The notes under the pieces were generated by a model. That model saw only the letters and a program-made list of their open reading frames with translations, was not told where the DNA came from and did no database searches. Shown one piece after another: positions 44,502-55,197 of a DNA stretch of 64,000 nt. Numbering within the stretch: position 1 is the first letter of the stretch; each line of letters begins with the position of its first letter. Location: the NCBI GenBank assembly GCA_000827265.1, contig KN834880.1:15340-79339 (forward strand), read 5' to 3'. Origin of the DNA: Collybiopsis luxurians FD-317 M1 (taxonomy: Eukaryota > Basidiomycota > Agaricomycetes > Agaricales > Omphalotaceae). Made by a program: the position numbers and the translations under genes.

Positions 44502-45875
44502 TCACAGAATTGTGGCAGCCACTTGCATAAAGTGCTCAGGCTTGAGGACAGTCTGTTGCCAGTTGTTTTCATTATCTGCTACTTGGTGGTGTGCCATACA
44601 GGATAGAGCATCTGCCTGGGTATTTGCCTTGCCCAGTTGATGTACCATGTGGAAATCAAATTGAGAAAGCCAGAGTGCCCAGTGGGCCTGGTGATGGCTA
44701 AGATCTTGTGCTGTCCACCAGAACTCTAAATTGGAGTGATTGGTGACAATTTTGAATGGTTGAGGGGAGCCTTCCAAGAAACTTCTCCAGTCTTTTAATG
44801 CTTCAATTACCGCTAGCATCTCCCAATCATAGATCTCATAATTCTGCTCCACTGCCTGCATAGAAGCAGAGCAAAAAGCAACAGGGTGCCACTGGCCATT
44901 GTCCTGTTTCTGGAAAAGTGCCCCACCAGTTGCATATCCAGATGCATCTACTTCAACTTGTGTTGGCTTGTCTGGATCCCAAAGTGTTAGTATTGGTGCA
45001 GAAGTGAATGCTGTACATAGTGTTTCAAATGCTTCTTGTTGTAATGTTCCCCAGTCAAAGCCAACATTCTTTTTGGTTAGGTCATTTAAAGGATGGGCTA
45101 TCCTAGCAAAGTTGCATATGAATTGGCAGTAGAAATTAGTGAACCCTAAAAAGCCTTGTAACTTGCAAAGGTTCCAGGGGGTTGGCCAATTGCAGACAGC
45201 TGCCACTTTTACTGGGTCCATCTTTACCTCCCCTTTCTGTATTACCAGCCCTAGATACTCAATCTGTTCTTGTTCAAATGCACACTTTTCTAGCCATAGA
45301 TAGAGGTTGTTCTTCTGGAGTCTGGTTAGAACTTCACAGACTATTTCTCAGTGTTCATCTAATTGGCCACTGAAAATAAGGATGTCGTCCAGATATACTG
45401 CTACTTTTCCTGCCACTATAAGATCTGCAAAGATTGAGTTCATCAGTGCTTGAAATGTAGCTGGTGAGTTAGTGAGGCCAAAGAACATGACATTAGGCTC
45501 AAACAGGCCACAGTTGGTAGAAAATGCAGCTTTCCACTCATCACCTTGCTTGATCTGTATGTTATTGTATCCCCAGTGGACATCAAATTTGGTGAAGTAA
45601 TGTGTGCCCTGAAGACAACTAATGATATCAGCCACAAGTGATAAGGGGTATTGGTTTTTAATAGTAAATTGATTGAGTTTGCAATAGTCCTGGACAAAAT
45701 GAAGCTTCCTGTCTTTCTTTTTTACAAAGAAAACTGGTGACAATAGTGGAGATATTGAGGGTTGAATGTAGCCTTTCCATAGATTCTCATCTAGAAAATG
45801 ATCAAGTTCCTCTTGTTCATTCAGGGACATAGGATAGACCTTGGTTTGCATTGTCTCTGGTGCACCAGGTACCAA
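44502..45875 (-). pseudogene. Gypsy reverse transcriptase and RNase H
   Basis: Minus-strand reverse transcriptase has SPVFFVKKKDRKLHFVQDY, then YFTKFDVHWGYNNIQI, then FGLTNSPATFQALMN and the catalytic YLDDILIFS. A TGA (45348-45350) follows EH, where an Arg codon is usual. The same frame resumes with connection-domain sequence and NWPTPWNLCKLQGFLGFTNF, then the RNase H domain (VEVDASGYATGGALFQ, FKIVTNHSNLEF). The LDD box is intact, but several substitutions in conserved blocks (FDVHWGYN for FDLRWGYN) indicate decay. Confidence 0.93.
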
Positions 45876-45979
45876 TTCTATTGCATGATCCCAGGGGTGA
45901 TGGGCAGGTAATTGTTCAGATGCTGATTCAGAGAATACTTTCCCAAAATCTCAATATGGCTCTGGGATCATCTCCTCAA

Positions 45980-46760
45980 ATGATTTGGTCAGTTTGTCTT
46001 TTTGAGCCTGTTCTGCCAATTGTTGTGAGTAGGTATATCCTGCTGCACACCATACCTCTTCTGCTGTATCTAGAAGGACCCCTGCCTTGACCAAGATTGG
46101 CGCATGGCTCTGTTAGCTCATATTTGACACAGGGGTGACTCCTCTTTTGGCACCAATGGTACCTCTTCTTCCACTGACTTGGGTGTAGGTGGAGGCTCCA
46201 GTATAATTGTTTCAGGATGAAGCCGTCAGTAGTAACCACTGCCACTCTACCATTCTCTACTCCCTCTGCATTCTCAGGCACATCTTCAATGGTTACTTTT
46301 TGTGATTTAACTGAGAGCTGCCCTTTTTCCCAGTCAACTTCTGGATTTATTTTCTGAAGCCATGGGAGTCCAAGAATGATGTCCTCTCCTCCCAGGTTTG
46401 TAACCAGAAAGTCTGTCCAGCACTCTTGGTCATCTACTGTGAGTGCGAGGCATGCAAAATGTGTAATCTGCCCTGCTCAATTTGGGGTACTATCAATGTT
46501 GAAGATATTTATAGGTTGTTGTAGTGGGATTGTCCTTAGGTTGTGCTGTTTGACAAAGTTATTATCCAAGAATAGAGTGGTGGCTCCACAGTCCACCATG
46601 GCCACAGTTGCTATGCTATGTCTTCTTCCCCTTATCTTTACTTGAATTCAGAAATGTGAAGCATTGGGGTCTATTTCCAAAATCATTGATATTTTACATG
46701 ATGGGAGTGAGTCGTAAGAGGAAGTAGCATATATAGTGAACTGTTCAGGGGGTACTCTTG
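45980..46760 (-). pseudogene. Gypsy aspartic protease region
   Basis: The minus strand reads VDCGATTLFLD, the flap region, and then DIILGLPWLQKINPEVDW, the ILG-PWL motif typical of Ty3/gypsy proteases. The catalytic triplet is D-C-G and not D-S/T-G. Stops interrupt the frame near 46475 and 46648. Confidence 0.75.
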
Positions 46761-46784
46761 GTGTGGCCAAGATGGGCACCCTCC

Positions 46785-47963
46785 TTAAAAATCATCCTGG
46801 CGAGATGCATCTGGGACCATAGCATTGGCACAGTTTAGAAGTTCCTGTGGCTGAGCAATCTGAACAGTGAGATTAGGGGTTGTAGTGGTGGGGTTAGCAG
46901 GAGGAGGAACTGAGGCAGCAACCTGGGCTGGTTCATTTGGGAATAAGGTGAATGGTACAGAGGAGGTGGCTGATACCTGTTGGTGGGGTGGCTGACATCT
47001 ACCACAATTGCACTCCAAGCCCATAAACTTATCCTGACAAACTGCCTCTAAGTGGCCACAGCATGCACAGTAACAACATATTGTATCCTTCTGTGGACAG
47101 TTTCACTTTTCATGGCTTTGAGACCCACAGCCATAGCAGCGCCCTTGCATATGAGTTATAAAGCCATCTCAGGTATTGCCATTGCTTGTGCGGTTGGCAT
47201 CAATATCCATAGCATATGGATCAGCATGGTGAGTGGGAGTATGAGAGTGGTTAAGCTGTCAGCTACTCATGCTGGGGTCATGTAAGAAGACGTCAACAGA
47301 TATGGCCTGTCTGATGGCTTCATCAAGGGTTTGGGCTAACCCATGAGCAATATTGACTATGATGAGGTTTTGACAGATTTCTGGGAGAAGAGCAGCATAG
47401 AACTGTTCCCAGAGGTCAGTATCAGAGAGTCCACTTCAATTGCTGATGTCTTTGAACTTTTGAGCAAATTCTGCAACAGTTTGTCCTTTCCCTTGTTGTA
47501 CCTTTCTAATTGCATTGTGGGCTTCCATGCCTGGATCGATGGATTCAAACCTGAGTTTGAATGCCTAGAGGAACTCTGTCCATTCCCCATTAAACAGTAC
47601 CTGCTTGGCATTAAATGCTAATAAATAGGGGGTGGCCCAATCCACTGCTCCCCCTGAGAGGAATCCTAGGGCTGCTTTGATGGCCTTGGCCTCATCACCT
47701 TTTAAGTCCAACTGTTCTGATGCCCAGCTCTCAAAGTGGGCTATGAAGCGACAGGCCTCTGCACTACTCTGACCCTTAAAGGGGTCTGGTTTGACCATGC
47801 TGGACTTGGTGGTCACAGTAATATTATTTTGCAAGCTGGTTGTGAGGGCTGAAACCTGCTGGATCAGGCTATGCATAAGTTGGTCAAGGCTTTGTTGAGA
47901 CATGCTTGGGATGGGGGAAGAAGGTGACAGTGCAGGTGATGGATGGGCAGTTACAGTGGTCAA
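46785..47963 (-). pseudogene. Gypsy Gag (capsid and zinc knuckles)
   Basis: The minus-strand N-terminus has MSQQSLDQLMHSLIQQVSAL and the capsid block FIAHFESWASEQ. The retrotransposon gag motif follows (NGEWTEFL-stop-AFKLRFESIDP, then QQGKGQTVAEFAQKFKDIS), then two CCHC knuckles (CYGCGSQSHEK.NC and CCYCACCGHLEAVC). In-frame TAG/TGA codons near 47566, 47432, 47259, 47168 and 47105 disrupt it. The last segment is Pro/Thr-rich. Confidence 0.82.
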
Positions 47964-48322
47964 GGCTGGTGGGGCAGTGAGGGCAAGTGGAACTGGAGGG
48001 GCAGTAAGGGTGCATGGGGCAGTTATGGATCTGGTAATTGGTACAGCAGGAGTACCATCTCTGAGCTAAGTTGCTTTGGTGATGGAGTTTTCAAGGGTGT
48101 GTGGGCAGGGCTGTTGGTCACAATCATTCTAACTTTCTGGTAGCTTGTAGATATGAGATCAGGCTTTGGTATCAAAGGTGTGCAGGTAGCTAGAGCAGTC
48201 AATGTGTTTGTGACCCAATTCAGAGTCAGACAAATCTGCAGAGAAAGAAGGCGTGGTGGTAGTGGAGTCTGCAGGAACAGCCTAGGCAGTAGACTATTGG
48301 TGCAGCAAGGATCTTGACCTAA

Positions 48323-48851
48323 TGTCACAAAGCGGTATACAGTGGAGTGACTTTCAAGAGCACAGTGATCAGTTTAAACAGAAGCTGGTCCCAATCGACA
48401 GAGTTAATTAAATAGTCTACTGGTACAGTCAGGATACTCACCTGGTCCCAATCAACAGAGAGGTCAAGATGGGGACTCAGGTTACATGTGGTAGGTATAT
48501 ATACTGTAGTAAGCTGTAAGAGGGACTAATGCTATTGGAGGATAAGATGAGAAACTAATGCTACTGGAAGACAATAGCCAAGTGACGGCTACAAGAATAA
48601 AAGGTATGGAGCATGTGGTCATGCAACAGATGCAAGAAGAGAAACAAGGAGCAGTTCATTAATAAAACAATGACAGTGGGAACAGAATAGAAAAAGAACA
48701 ATGATACTGTGCAGAGTGGAAATAGAAAGGAGTCATATGTTCAAAAGGTATTGATATGAAAGTTAGTCATAAATATGGTCATGTGAAAGGTGTATAATAA
48801 AAGGAAAATGAATAGGGGTTAGGAATAGGTGTTCATACCAGCTTTATGACA
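48323..48851 (-). repeat. Gypsy LTR (5' LTR in element orientation), 529 bp
   Basis: Same ends as the partner. Its extra 29 bp lie near 48535-48565, where an agggactaatgct.ctgga segment is partly duplicated. Confidence 0.93.
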
Positions 48852-49159
48852 CTACGCTGTTGTGGACTGTGTGCAGTTCCGAGGACAAAGACTCTGCTCC
48901 ACTGTGCATTCATGAGCAATCTTCAAGACCTGCAGAGATTATGAAGTCTTTGCGAGATGTTCCACCCATGAAACTTCTCAAGAAATCCAGCATAAAAGAA
49001 ACTGCAAAAACTTTGCAGTCAGTCAAACTTGTGAGGACAACAGCAAATGAGGACAAAGAGGACAAAGAGGACAAAGAGGAAGAAGCAGATGTATCTGTTG
49101 CTCTGAAAGTTAGGACACATGCACCTGATTCTAGCAATGATGAGTCAGATACTGGATGA
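48852..49159 (+). pseudogene. 3' continuation of the gene interrupted by the gypsy element
   Basis: Directly after the right LTR and the target copy, the frame LLWTVCSSEDKDSAPL continues to DSSNDESDTG-stop at 49159. It contains KSLRDVPPMKLLKK and a short NEDKEDKEDKEEE repeat (9-bp gaggacaaa units). It is in phase with the frame that ends at 42501. Confidence 0.6.
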
Positions 49160-49605
49160 CCAAGGAAAATGTGTTGACTAGAGTGATGTTCTGATTCAGA
49201 TAAGGTCAAAGTTACAAGGTGAAACCAAGTAGTTGGAAATGTAAATGCAGAGTGAAGATTGTGGAGGAGAAGGATAGTGAGATCATGAAAGGGAAGAGTC
49301 AACTCCAGTGCCTCATTGCCAGTTTGCCTTTCTGACATAAGTAGTTATTCATCCTTGAATGTTTTCATTATCTATATTGTTGGTGGATTGTATAGAGTAT
49401 TTGTTACTAGGCTTAGTGGTAATTATTTCAGTTTCAATTCTATCTAGTCCTTTTTATAATATATTACCCAATGTACTTCATTTAAACTACGAGAACTTGC
49501 AGTCTGTGTTGAGAATTTTTTCTAAAAAAGGTTTGAACTGAGGCAATCCATAATGAGGAAACTTTAAAATGAAATAGAGTTGTAGGCAGACAAAATTGCA
49601 CCAGA
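49160..49605. other. Spacer; no gene
   Basis: CpG-poor DNA without supported frames, between the interrupted ORF and the palindrome array. Confidence 0.4.
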
Positions 49606-49860
49606 GGCTGCAGCCTGGCAAACTTGTCTCATAGTGGGCTGCAGCTGTCAGATCTGTAAAGGAAAGGGCTGCAGCCCAGATGTATAATTGCTGAGTGGGC
49701 TGGAGCCCTTCTGTTTTCAGATCCAATGGCTGCAGCCCTGGATAATGAAGACTGTTTGGGCTGAAGCCTCAGCTTGTTCAATATCCAAGGCTGCAGCCCC
49801 CTCTAGGGAAAAACAGATTGGCTGCAGCTGGAATTGGGAAGAGAGGTGAAGGCTGCTGCT
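49606..49860. repeat. Regularly spaced 10-bp palindrome array (GGCTGCAGCC, 30-31-bp period, 9 units)
   Basis: GGCTGCAGCC or a one- to two-base variant starts at 49606, 49637, 49667, 49698, 49728, 49759, 49789, 49820 and 49851. The steps are 31, 30, 31, 30, 31, 30, 31 and 31. The 20-21-bp spacers differ from each other. Variants mostly change the central bases (GGCTGGAGCC, GGCTGAAGCC) and keep the arms; three have a T at the last position. The layout is like a CRISPR array, but the repeats are very short, this is a eukaryotic genome and no cas gene is present. The function is unknown. Confidence 0.9.
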
Positions 49861-50220
49861 TCCAGACAATATGACATATCTTATGTTCCATGTACTCCAT
49901 TTTGTCAATAAGCAGAGAAGTGATTGAGTTTATAATGTGCTAGATTTGATACATATAAAGAAGCTTCGGCACCTGTACTGATTGACATTTTGAAGCTGGT
50001 CTCATTATTAGCCACTGAATTATATCACACTTCAGAGTGTTTTCATCTTTTGGTCATCTTGAAAAGCAGAGTTTCTAAATATAACAGGCTAAATGTTAGT
50101 GCAAGTGTCAAATGAGCAATGTAACTAACCCACTATTTTCATCTACTTCCAATATAATCAAAAAAGATATGAAAGGCTAAGAAGGGCATAACTTGTGCTT
50201 AGAAAGTTTTGGGCTAAATA

Positions 50221-50290
50221 GGCTGCAGCCCAGCTGATATTGTTGACTTGGCTGCAGCCTGGGCTATATTGAAAAATGTAGGCTGCAGCC
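50221..50290. repeat. Second cluster of the same palindrome (3 units)
   Basis: GGCTGCAGCC, exact in all three cases, starts at 50221, 50250 and 50281 (steps of 29 and 31). A degenerate ggctaaaggcc follows at about 50308. It is separated from the first array by 360 bp without the motif. Confidence 0.85.
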
Positions 50291-50319
50291 ACCCCTAAGT
50301 TAGGATGGGCTAAAGGCCT

Positions 50320-51430
50320 CCTGGGTGATCTTCTTAGAATAAATTTTGACATTGAAAAATTATCCTAATTAGGTCTGTCAGGTGGTTGCCTGAAGTGAGT
50401 TGTACTATACTTATATTTATGTTCCCTTGCTATCTCACACTATTCTATCTTTAGTAGTAGTGTACTTATATCTTGTCTCACCATCCCATCTCAGTTCTCA
50501 TGGTTCCTATCACATATACCCATTCTCGTGTACTAGTTCTCATGATACTTAGTTACATGTTCTCATCTATCTTTTATCTAGCCAATAGTCTACTATGTAT
50601 AACATTGTGTACTTGTATATAAAGCCACCTACATACACAAACAATCCAGTGGCAGTTTTTCTCTCCCTTGATCTGTGTGATCACTTCAGTGCTGTGTGCA
50701 CTGTCTACTATTCTCTTAACTAGTGTTCATAACCTCTAATAATGCTGTTTTGTCATTTTTTTTGTGCAGCTCTGCTTCCTGATGTCAACAGATTGTTTGT
50801 TGCTGGTGCCTCATTGAAACCAGAGTTTGTACAGATTGTAAATTTGTAAACTTGAAGAAGCAGTGGATTATCTTGAAGTAGAATGCAAATACAAGATGTA
50901 CATTGATGTGATCAATTTATATGATACTTGATAGTTTTCCTCCACATTAAAAGTAAGCTGAAGCTTTCTAAAGAACAACCAAGGGTAGGTTCAGTTCACT
51001 TCTGCCATTCACCAATATCAATGTTCAGCTTCCCATAGGCTCGATGTTGGCAGCTGAAGTATAAATGCCCTTCACGGGTTTCCCTTTTTTGCTGCTCGCA
51101 GAAACTTTGGAACTGAGATCCCGGCGGCATCAGATTACAGAGGGAGGAACCTTCACCTCGGGTTTCCTGTATCCAATGCACTTAATCTTTTACTTCGTAG
51201 ATCTAATACTGGCAGTGCCCATAAAGTTGTCACCATTGACTCCTTTTATGTCCGTCACTAGAACCATGACGCAGCTAAGATTGAGTTAGTCTGACTAAAC
51301 AAGAGTTTGATTCATTTCCTGTCATATTTAAGGGACTGCGGGGAATCTCCACTGACATTCCTCTCATTCCTGGGATGCCACTATTAGTGTTGACAAGACT
51401 AGGTTTTCTAAGTTCATTTCTGTTTCCTTG
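50320..51430. other. Spacer; no gene recognised
   Basis: Only short frames. One minus-strand 61-codon frame (50996-51181) has no support. Confidence 0.4.
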
Positions 51431-51635
51431 CACTGCCTGCATTCTCATGGGCAGTAAAAAATTAACTGCCTTCAATGCGGTGTAGTCGGCTCTTTGAAGG
51501 GCTCTTTGAAGGGCAGTTGAGATCGGCTGATATTAAATAAGATCTGGGCTCCCGATTCTTACTGCCCTCCAAAGAGACAATAACACCGCATTGAAGGCAG
51601 TTAAAATCCTACCGCCCGTGAGAATGCAGGCAGTG
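51431..51635. mobile_element. 205-bp MITE, CACTG...CAGTG ends, 53-bp inverted repeats
   Basis: The left end cactgcctgcattctcatgg pairs with the right end ccgtgagaatgcaggcagtg. The inverted repeat continues to gcggtgt/acaccgc. TTG flanks both ends (51428-51430 and 51636-51638), a 3-bp target duplication. The termini and duplication length match those of the larger CACTA-like element at 29156, but the sequence is different. Confidence 0.8.
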
Positions 51636-52469
51636 TTGCTTTTATTGAACTGGTTGTGGTGGGTTTATTGCATGTTGCAGTTCACACGCGGCTATGTAGG
51701 TAGGATTTGGTCTGACAATCAGGGTAAATGATCAATTCTGTCAGTTGTTTATTAGTGTTAGGTATGTATTTGGCTCACTTGCAGTATCATGAGGTCTACT
51801 GCTGTAAACATTTCAACTGAGATATTTAGCTTGTGTCTAAATGTTTGATTTCAATTTCAGAAAATGGTGAGAAGGAGATTATGGAGGCTGAAAATAAGCA
51901 GTGAATACCTACCAATCCACTATCTTGTCCATTATTTTCACTCATGTTTTGTTGCTTAATCATTACGGATGATGGATCATCAATGCTACGATGCCCTTAC
52001 TGCACCCGTCTAGGACAACAGATGTCCTATAGCTCAGTTATAATGCCAGTCTCAACGACAGATTACCCTCATATTTGCATATATGTAATCTGTTCTACCG
52101 ATCATGGTCCAGTGATTGAGCTTGTTTACTCACTCTTCCCCTCAACTATATTGGAAATCTTAGATCATCAATTCAATTCCCAATCTAGTGCATGGCATTT
52201 TTTTGCCTCAGTTCATTCTGGCATAGCTGACTGCTAAAAATGGTAGTTCAAGTGCTTGGACCCGAATTGTATCAGTTCAGAGGTGACTGTGATGCTTTAC
52301 TGAATTTACCATCAAACTATACCTATGCATCTTGCTCAAGGTACAAGCTCCAGTGAGGTGAAGTGCAGTAGTAGAGATTACTCCCCACAGCGACCATATA
52401 ATGTGAATTGGAATTTGCGGTATAAATGAACTGCCTGAAGTGACCATGTAGCGTGTCCTTTCTCCAGCC
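51636..52469. other. Spacer; upstream region of a 7-TM gene
   Basis: No gene recognised. A plus-strand 97-codon frame (51944-52237) is unsupported. Confidence 0.4.
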
Positions 52470-53817
52470 ATGAATCTGGAAGAGCAAAAGCTCCTTACCT
52501 CTTATGCCACTGTAATCCATGAAAACATCATACCTTCTATATTAGTGGGGTTCACTGGCTTTGGTATGTATTGTATGGAGCCCTTCATTTCACAGCAGAC
52601 TAGTTGACAATAAACTACTTCTTGAAGGTATATCTGCTTTAGGAATACTCCTCGCTGGTCACATCCTAGTGTATGAAAGATTGCCGATTGTTACGAAAAC
52701 TTCAACTCACATGTCTCTTTGATTGTCGCACTTGATAGAACCAAATCTTTGACCCGCTCAAGAATTTGTCTTCTTTTTGGGTTGATTATCACATTTCTTG
52801 CATTGTCTTGGGCTACCTTCTGTAATGGCGCATACCTACTCATAGAAGACCTAGTTGTTTTTGTGCAAATAAAACCCAATGTACAGGGAGCACTTGGAGC
52901 TGCGGCCCAAATATCAACCGACAAAATATTACCCATTTTATACATGCTAAGCTGGCTTGGGTCAATTTCTGTAAGTCTGTTTTATTTATGCCTTGTTTAA
53001 TGACTTAGTTCTGTTAACTAGATGTTGATAAGTGATTTTATTGTAGTATGGAGAGCCTGGATTTTGTTTCCACAAGAAAGGCTTTGTAAGGTTGCACTTA
53101 CACTTCTCATGATTATAAATATTGGTCAGTCACTAATCCTTTCAAAGATGACACATTTGCTGAACTCTGTCAATGACGCTACATAGGAGTTCAAATTGCT
53201 GATGGCAGCTTGAGTAACATTGATGCCAAGGTGCTCGAAGCTAACTCCGATATAATATTGGACTGGTTACAGGGTGTAATTTCCCTGGTTGTTAACATGT
53301 TTGCAACTGGTCTAACTGCATGGAAGGCATGGAAAGTACCTTTAAACTCTCTCGTGTAGATGCCTATTTCTTACAGTTCATAACTTGATGCAGGCATCAC
53401 TATTGTGCTATGAAAGAAGGTGCTTTCCATAGAAGAACCCGGGCCCAGAATATCCTACTTCTATTGATTGAATCTGGGGCTATATATGGAATAATACAAG
53501 TCCTTTATGTTATCTTTGTTTTGTTGAACATATATCAACCTACAAAGGGAACTCATTCCATAGCCCTTCAAGTTATTACTGCCGTATTTGTTTTTGCTTC
53601 TGTAAGTCCTGACTCTTTTTCCACTGTCCCAACTAGCTTTCATGAATAAACTTCTCAGGCATGGTATCCCATAGCAGTTGTTATTTTGGTCAACATAGAC
53701 CACGATTCAGTCATCGAATCCTTCCATATCAATCAGACTTTGGAAGATTCTCATAGGGAAGGCCATAGTTCGAGTATGATCATTCAATCAAACCATGGAA
53801 GTGTCCACTTGGAATGA
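52470..53817 (+). CDS. Seven-transmembrane (serpentine) hypothetical protein, about 7 exons
   Basis: The pieces read in order as an Agaricomycete 7-TM family protein. MNLEEQKLLTSYATVIHENI leads to TM1 (SILVGFTGF, then ISALGILLAGHI). Next come CLLFGLIITFLALSW (TM2), PILYMLSWLGSISVSLFYL (TM3), WRAWILFPQERLCKVALTLL (TM4), the VISLVVNMFATGLTAWKAWK block, ILLLLIESGAIYGIIQVLYV, and the last segment AWYPIAVVILVNIDHD. A short hydrophilic tail follows, with stop at 53815-53817. Intron signals are visible, for example gtaagt...tcag at 53600-53658 and gtcagt...atag near 53123-53186. Two junctions (near 52735 and 53400) did not preserve frame with any splice pair I tried, so the gene may be damaged or my boundaries wrong. 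The role in the membrane is unknown; proteins like this are often called receptor-like. Confidence 0.65.
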
Positions 53818-53986
53818 ATATCTTGAGGATTCAATAGGAGAACTTTGCCAGTGGTTAAGTAGTTATATGAGTATTTATATATAGTGTAACATTGCTTTTA
53901 GCTAATATACCCCTTTGTCAACTGTGTAAAGAACATGGCAAAAGGTGTGGCATGATCATCATTCCAGGTCTTGCAAGAACAAGTCC

Positions 53987-54755
53987 AGTATACCATCAGC
54001 AATGAAGCTGTTTTGTCAGACTACTATCAGTAATTGGAGTTCTTTGGTGAAAGCTGTTTTGACTACTTACTTTGCAATCATACGCCAGACTTCAGCGCCA
54101 CAACTAGAAGAATATGAATTGAAAAGATTTAGAACCTCTAAAAGGGATGCGAAACACAGCATGCTTACTTCAAGTTTACCAGAGCAACATAATGGGAGTC
54201 GGGACTCTTCTCCGGGCCAGCGGATTAAGAAGCTTGAGGATAGAAAGAAAGCTCGATCATTGTATTCGAAATCAAGGATTCATTGAATGAGATAGAATAG
54301 AGGACTGTATGAGTTGTTACAAGAAGATACAATGCGACAAGTGAAACTTGATGAATGTGCTGTCGTAGGCTCATCCGAACTTGTTTGACTTTAATTTGAA
54401 AAAAGACATAAGTAAAGAAAATGACCGTATACATCCCTGGAAACTGGCGTTCAACATTCACAAACCTTCAGCAGGAAGAGGTGACTTTACCCCAAAGAGA
54501 AAAGGAAATATAACACTCAACCTTAGCAACTGGCACTAAGATTTCAAATAGATGTGCAAAGATACATACTAATTGTAAAACCTCCAGAGGTTGAACTGCT
54601 TGCTGCACAAACTCCACAGGAGCTGAAATGCTTACTAAATTGTTTGAAATCGCGGGCATTTAAAGCATGCAGAGGAAAGAATGCATCAAAGGCATAATGG
54701 GCGGCGCGCTCATCAAGCATGTATAAGTAGTTATCAAGCGAAATGACAATCAAAC
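53987..54755 (-). pseudogene. Truncated 5' copy of the neighbouring 7-TM gene
   Basis: The interval 53987-55006 is a direct duplicate of 56841-57860, with few substitutions. The shared minus-strand pieces are LDNYLYMLDE, FVQQAVQPLEV.QLVCIF, MYTVIFFTYVFFQIKVKQVR, HQVSLVALYLLVTTHT and NSYSSSCGAEV. The later exons of the intact copy (ICRCYYLWAGRKS to the stop) are absent, so this copy is 3'-truncated. It lies just 170 bp after the end of the other 7-TM gene. Confidence 0.7.
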
Positions 54756-55197
54756 GGGCTCACCTGAACCTTATCAAGACAATTTATATATCATGATCAT
54801 GGGGAAGATAGATATGTGCATCTCTCGCGAACGCTGGAATCATCATAGTCAATGTTTCATTTACATCAATCCAGATTCAATATCGGTAAGCGTATTAAAG
54901 AGAAATACGACAGCTCTCAAAGCCAATCGTAACTTTCGCAGGGCGACGAAGCTTGGATTTACTTACCTTAAGCAACCGTGCTAGAAGAATAATTCAAAGG
55001 ATGAGAGCACATGGAATGAAATAGAATGCCGAATTTCTGCTCTAACGATTCTGTGCCTGATCCAAAGCAGGCAATTTTGAATTGATCTAATTTCTGCATT
55101 TTATACAATTTCAGCAAGTTTTCATTACACTGATGATTGATGATCCAGGATTCACAATGTAATGGAACACTGAAAATGGCACGAGTCCCGCCACGCG
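54756..55197. other. Rest of the 1-kb duplicate and spacer
   Basis: To 55006 this is the upstream part of the duplicated segment, probably promoter DNA of the 7-TM gene. From there to 55197 nothing is recognised. Confidence 0.45.

Larger units (their letters stand above)
42502..48851 (-). mobile_element. Ty3/gypsy chromovirus LTR retrotransposon, full structure but inactivated
   Basis: Two LTRs (42502-43001 and 48323-48851) enclose, on the minus strand, gag with two zinc knuckles, an aspartic protease, reverse transcriptase, RNase H, integrase and a chromodomain. That is the Ty3/gypsy order. A polypurine tract (aaggaggggggtaa on the minus strand, 43002-43016) abuts the downstream LTR. The LTRs have TG...CA ends. 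The flanks are ctaca (42497-42501) and ctacg (48852-48856), a 5-bp target duplication with one change. The stretch next to the 5' LTR (rc of 48300-48322, ttaggtcaagatccttg) is where a primer site would be; I do not recognise a matching tRNA. Several in-frame stops and frameshifts make it non-functional. Confidence 0.93.

Noticed and set aside
49606..49860. A genuine prokaryotic-type CRISPR array
   Set aside because: The repeats are only 10 bp, are variable, and sit in a fungal genome with introns on all sides. No cas-like gene is present. Reported as an unexplained palindrome array instead.
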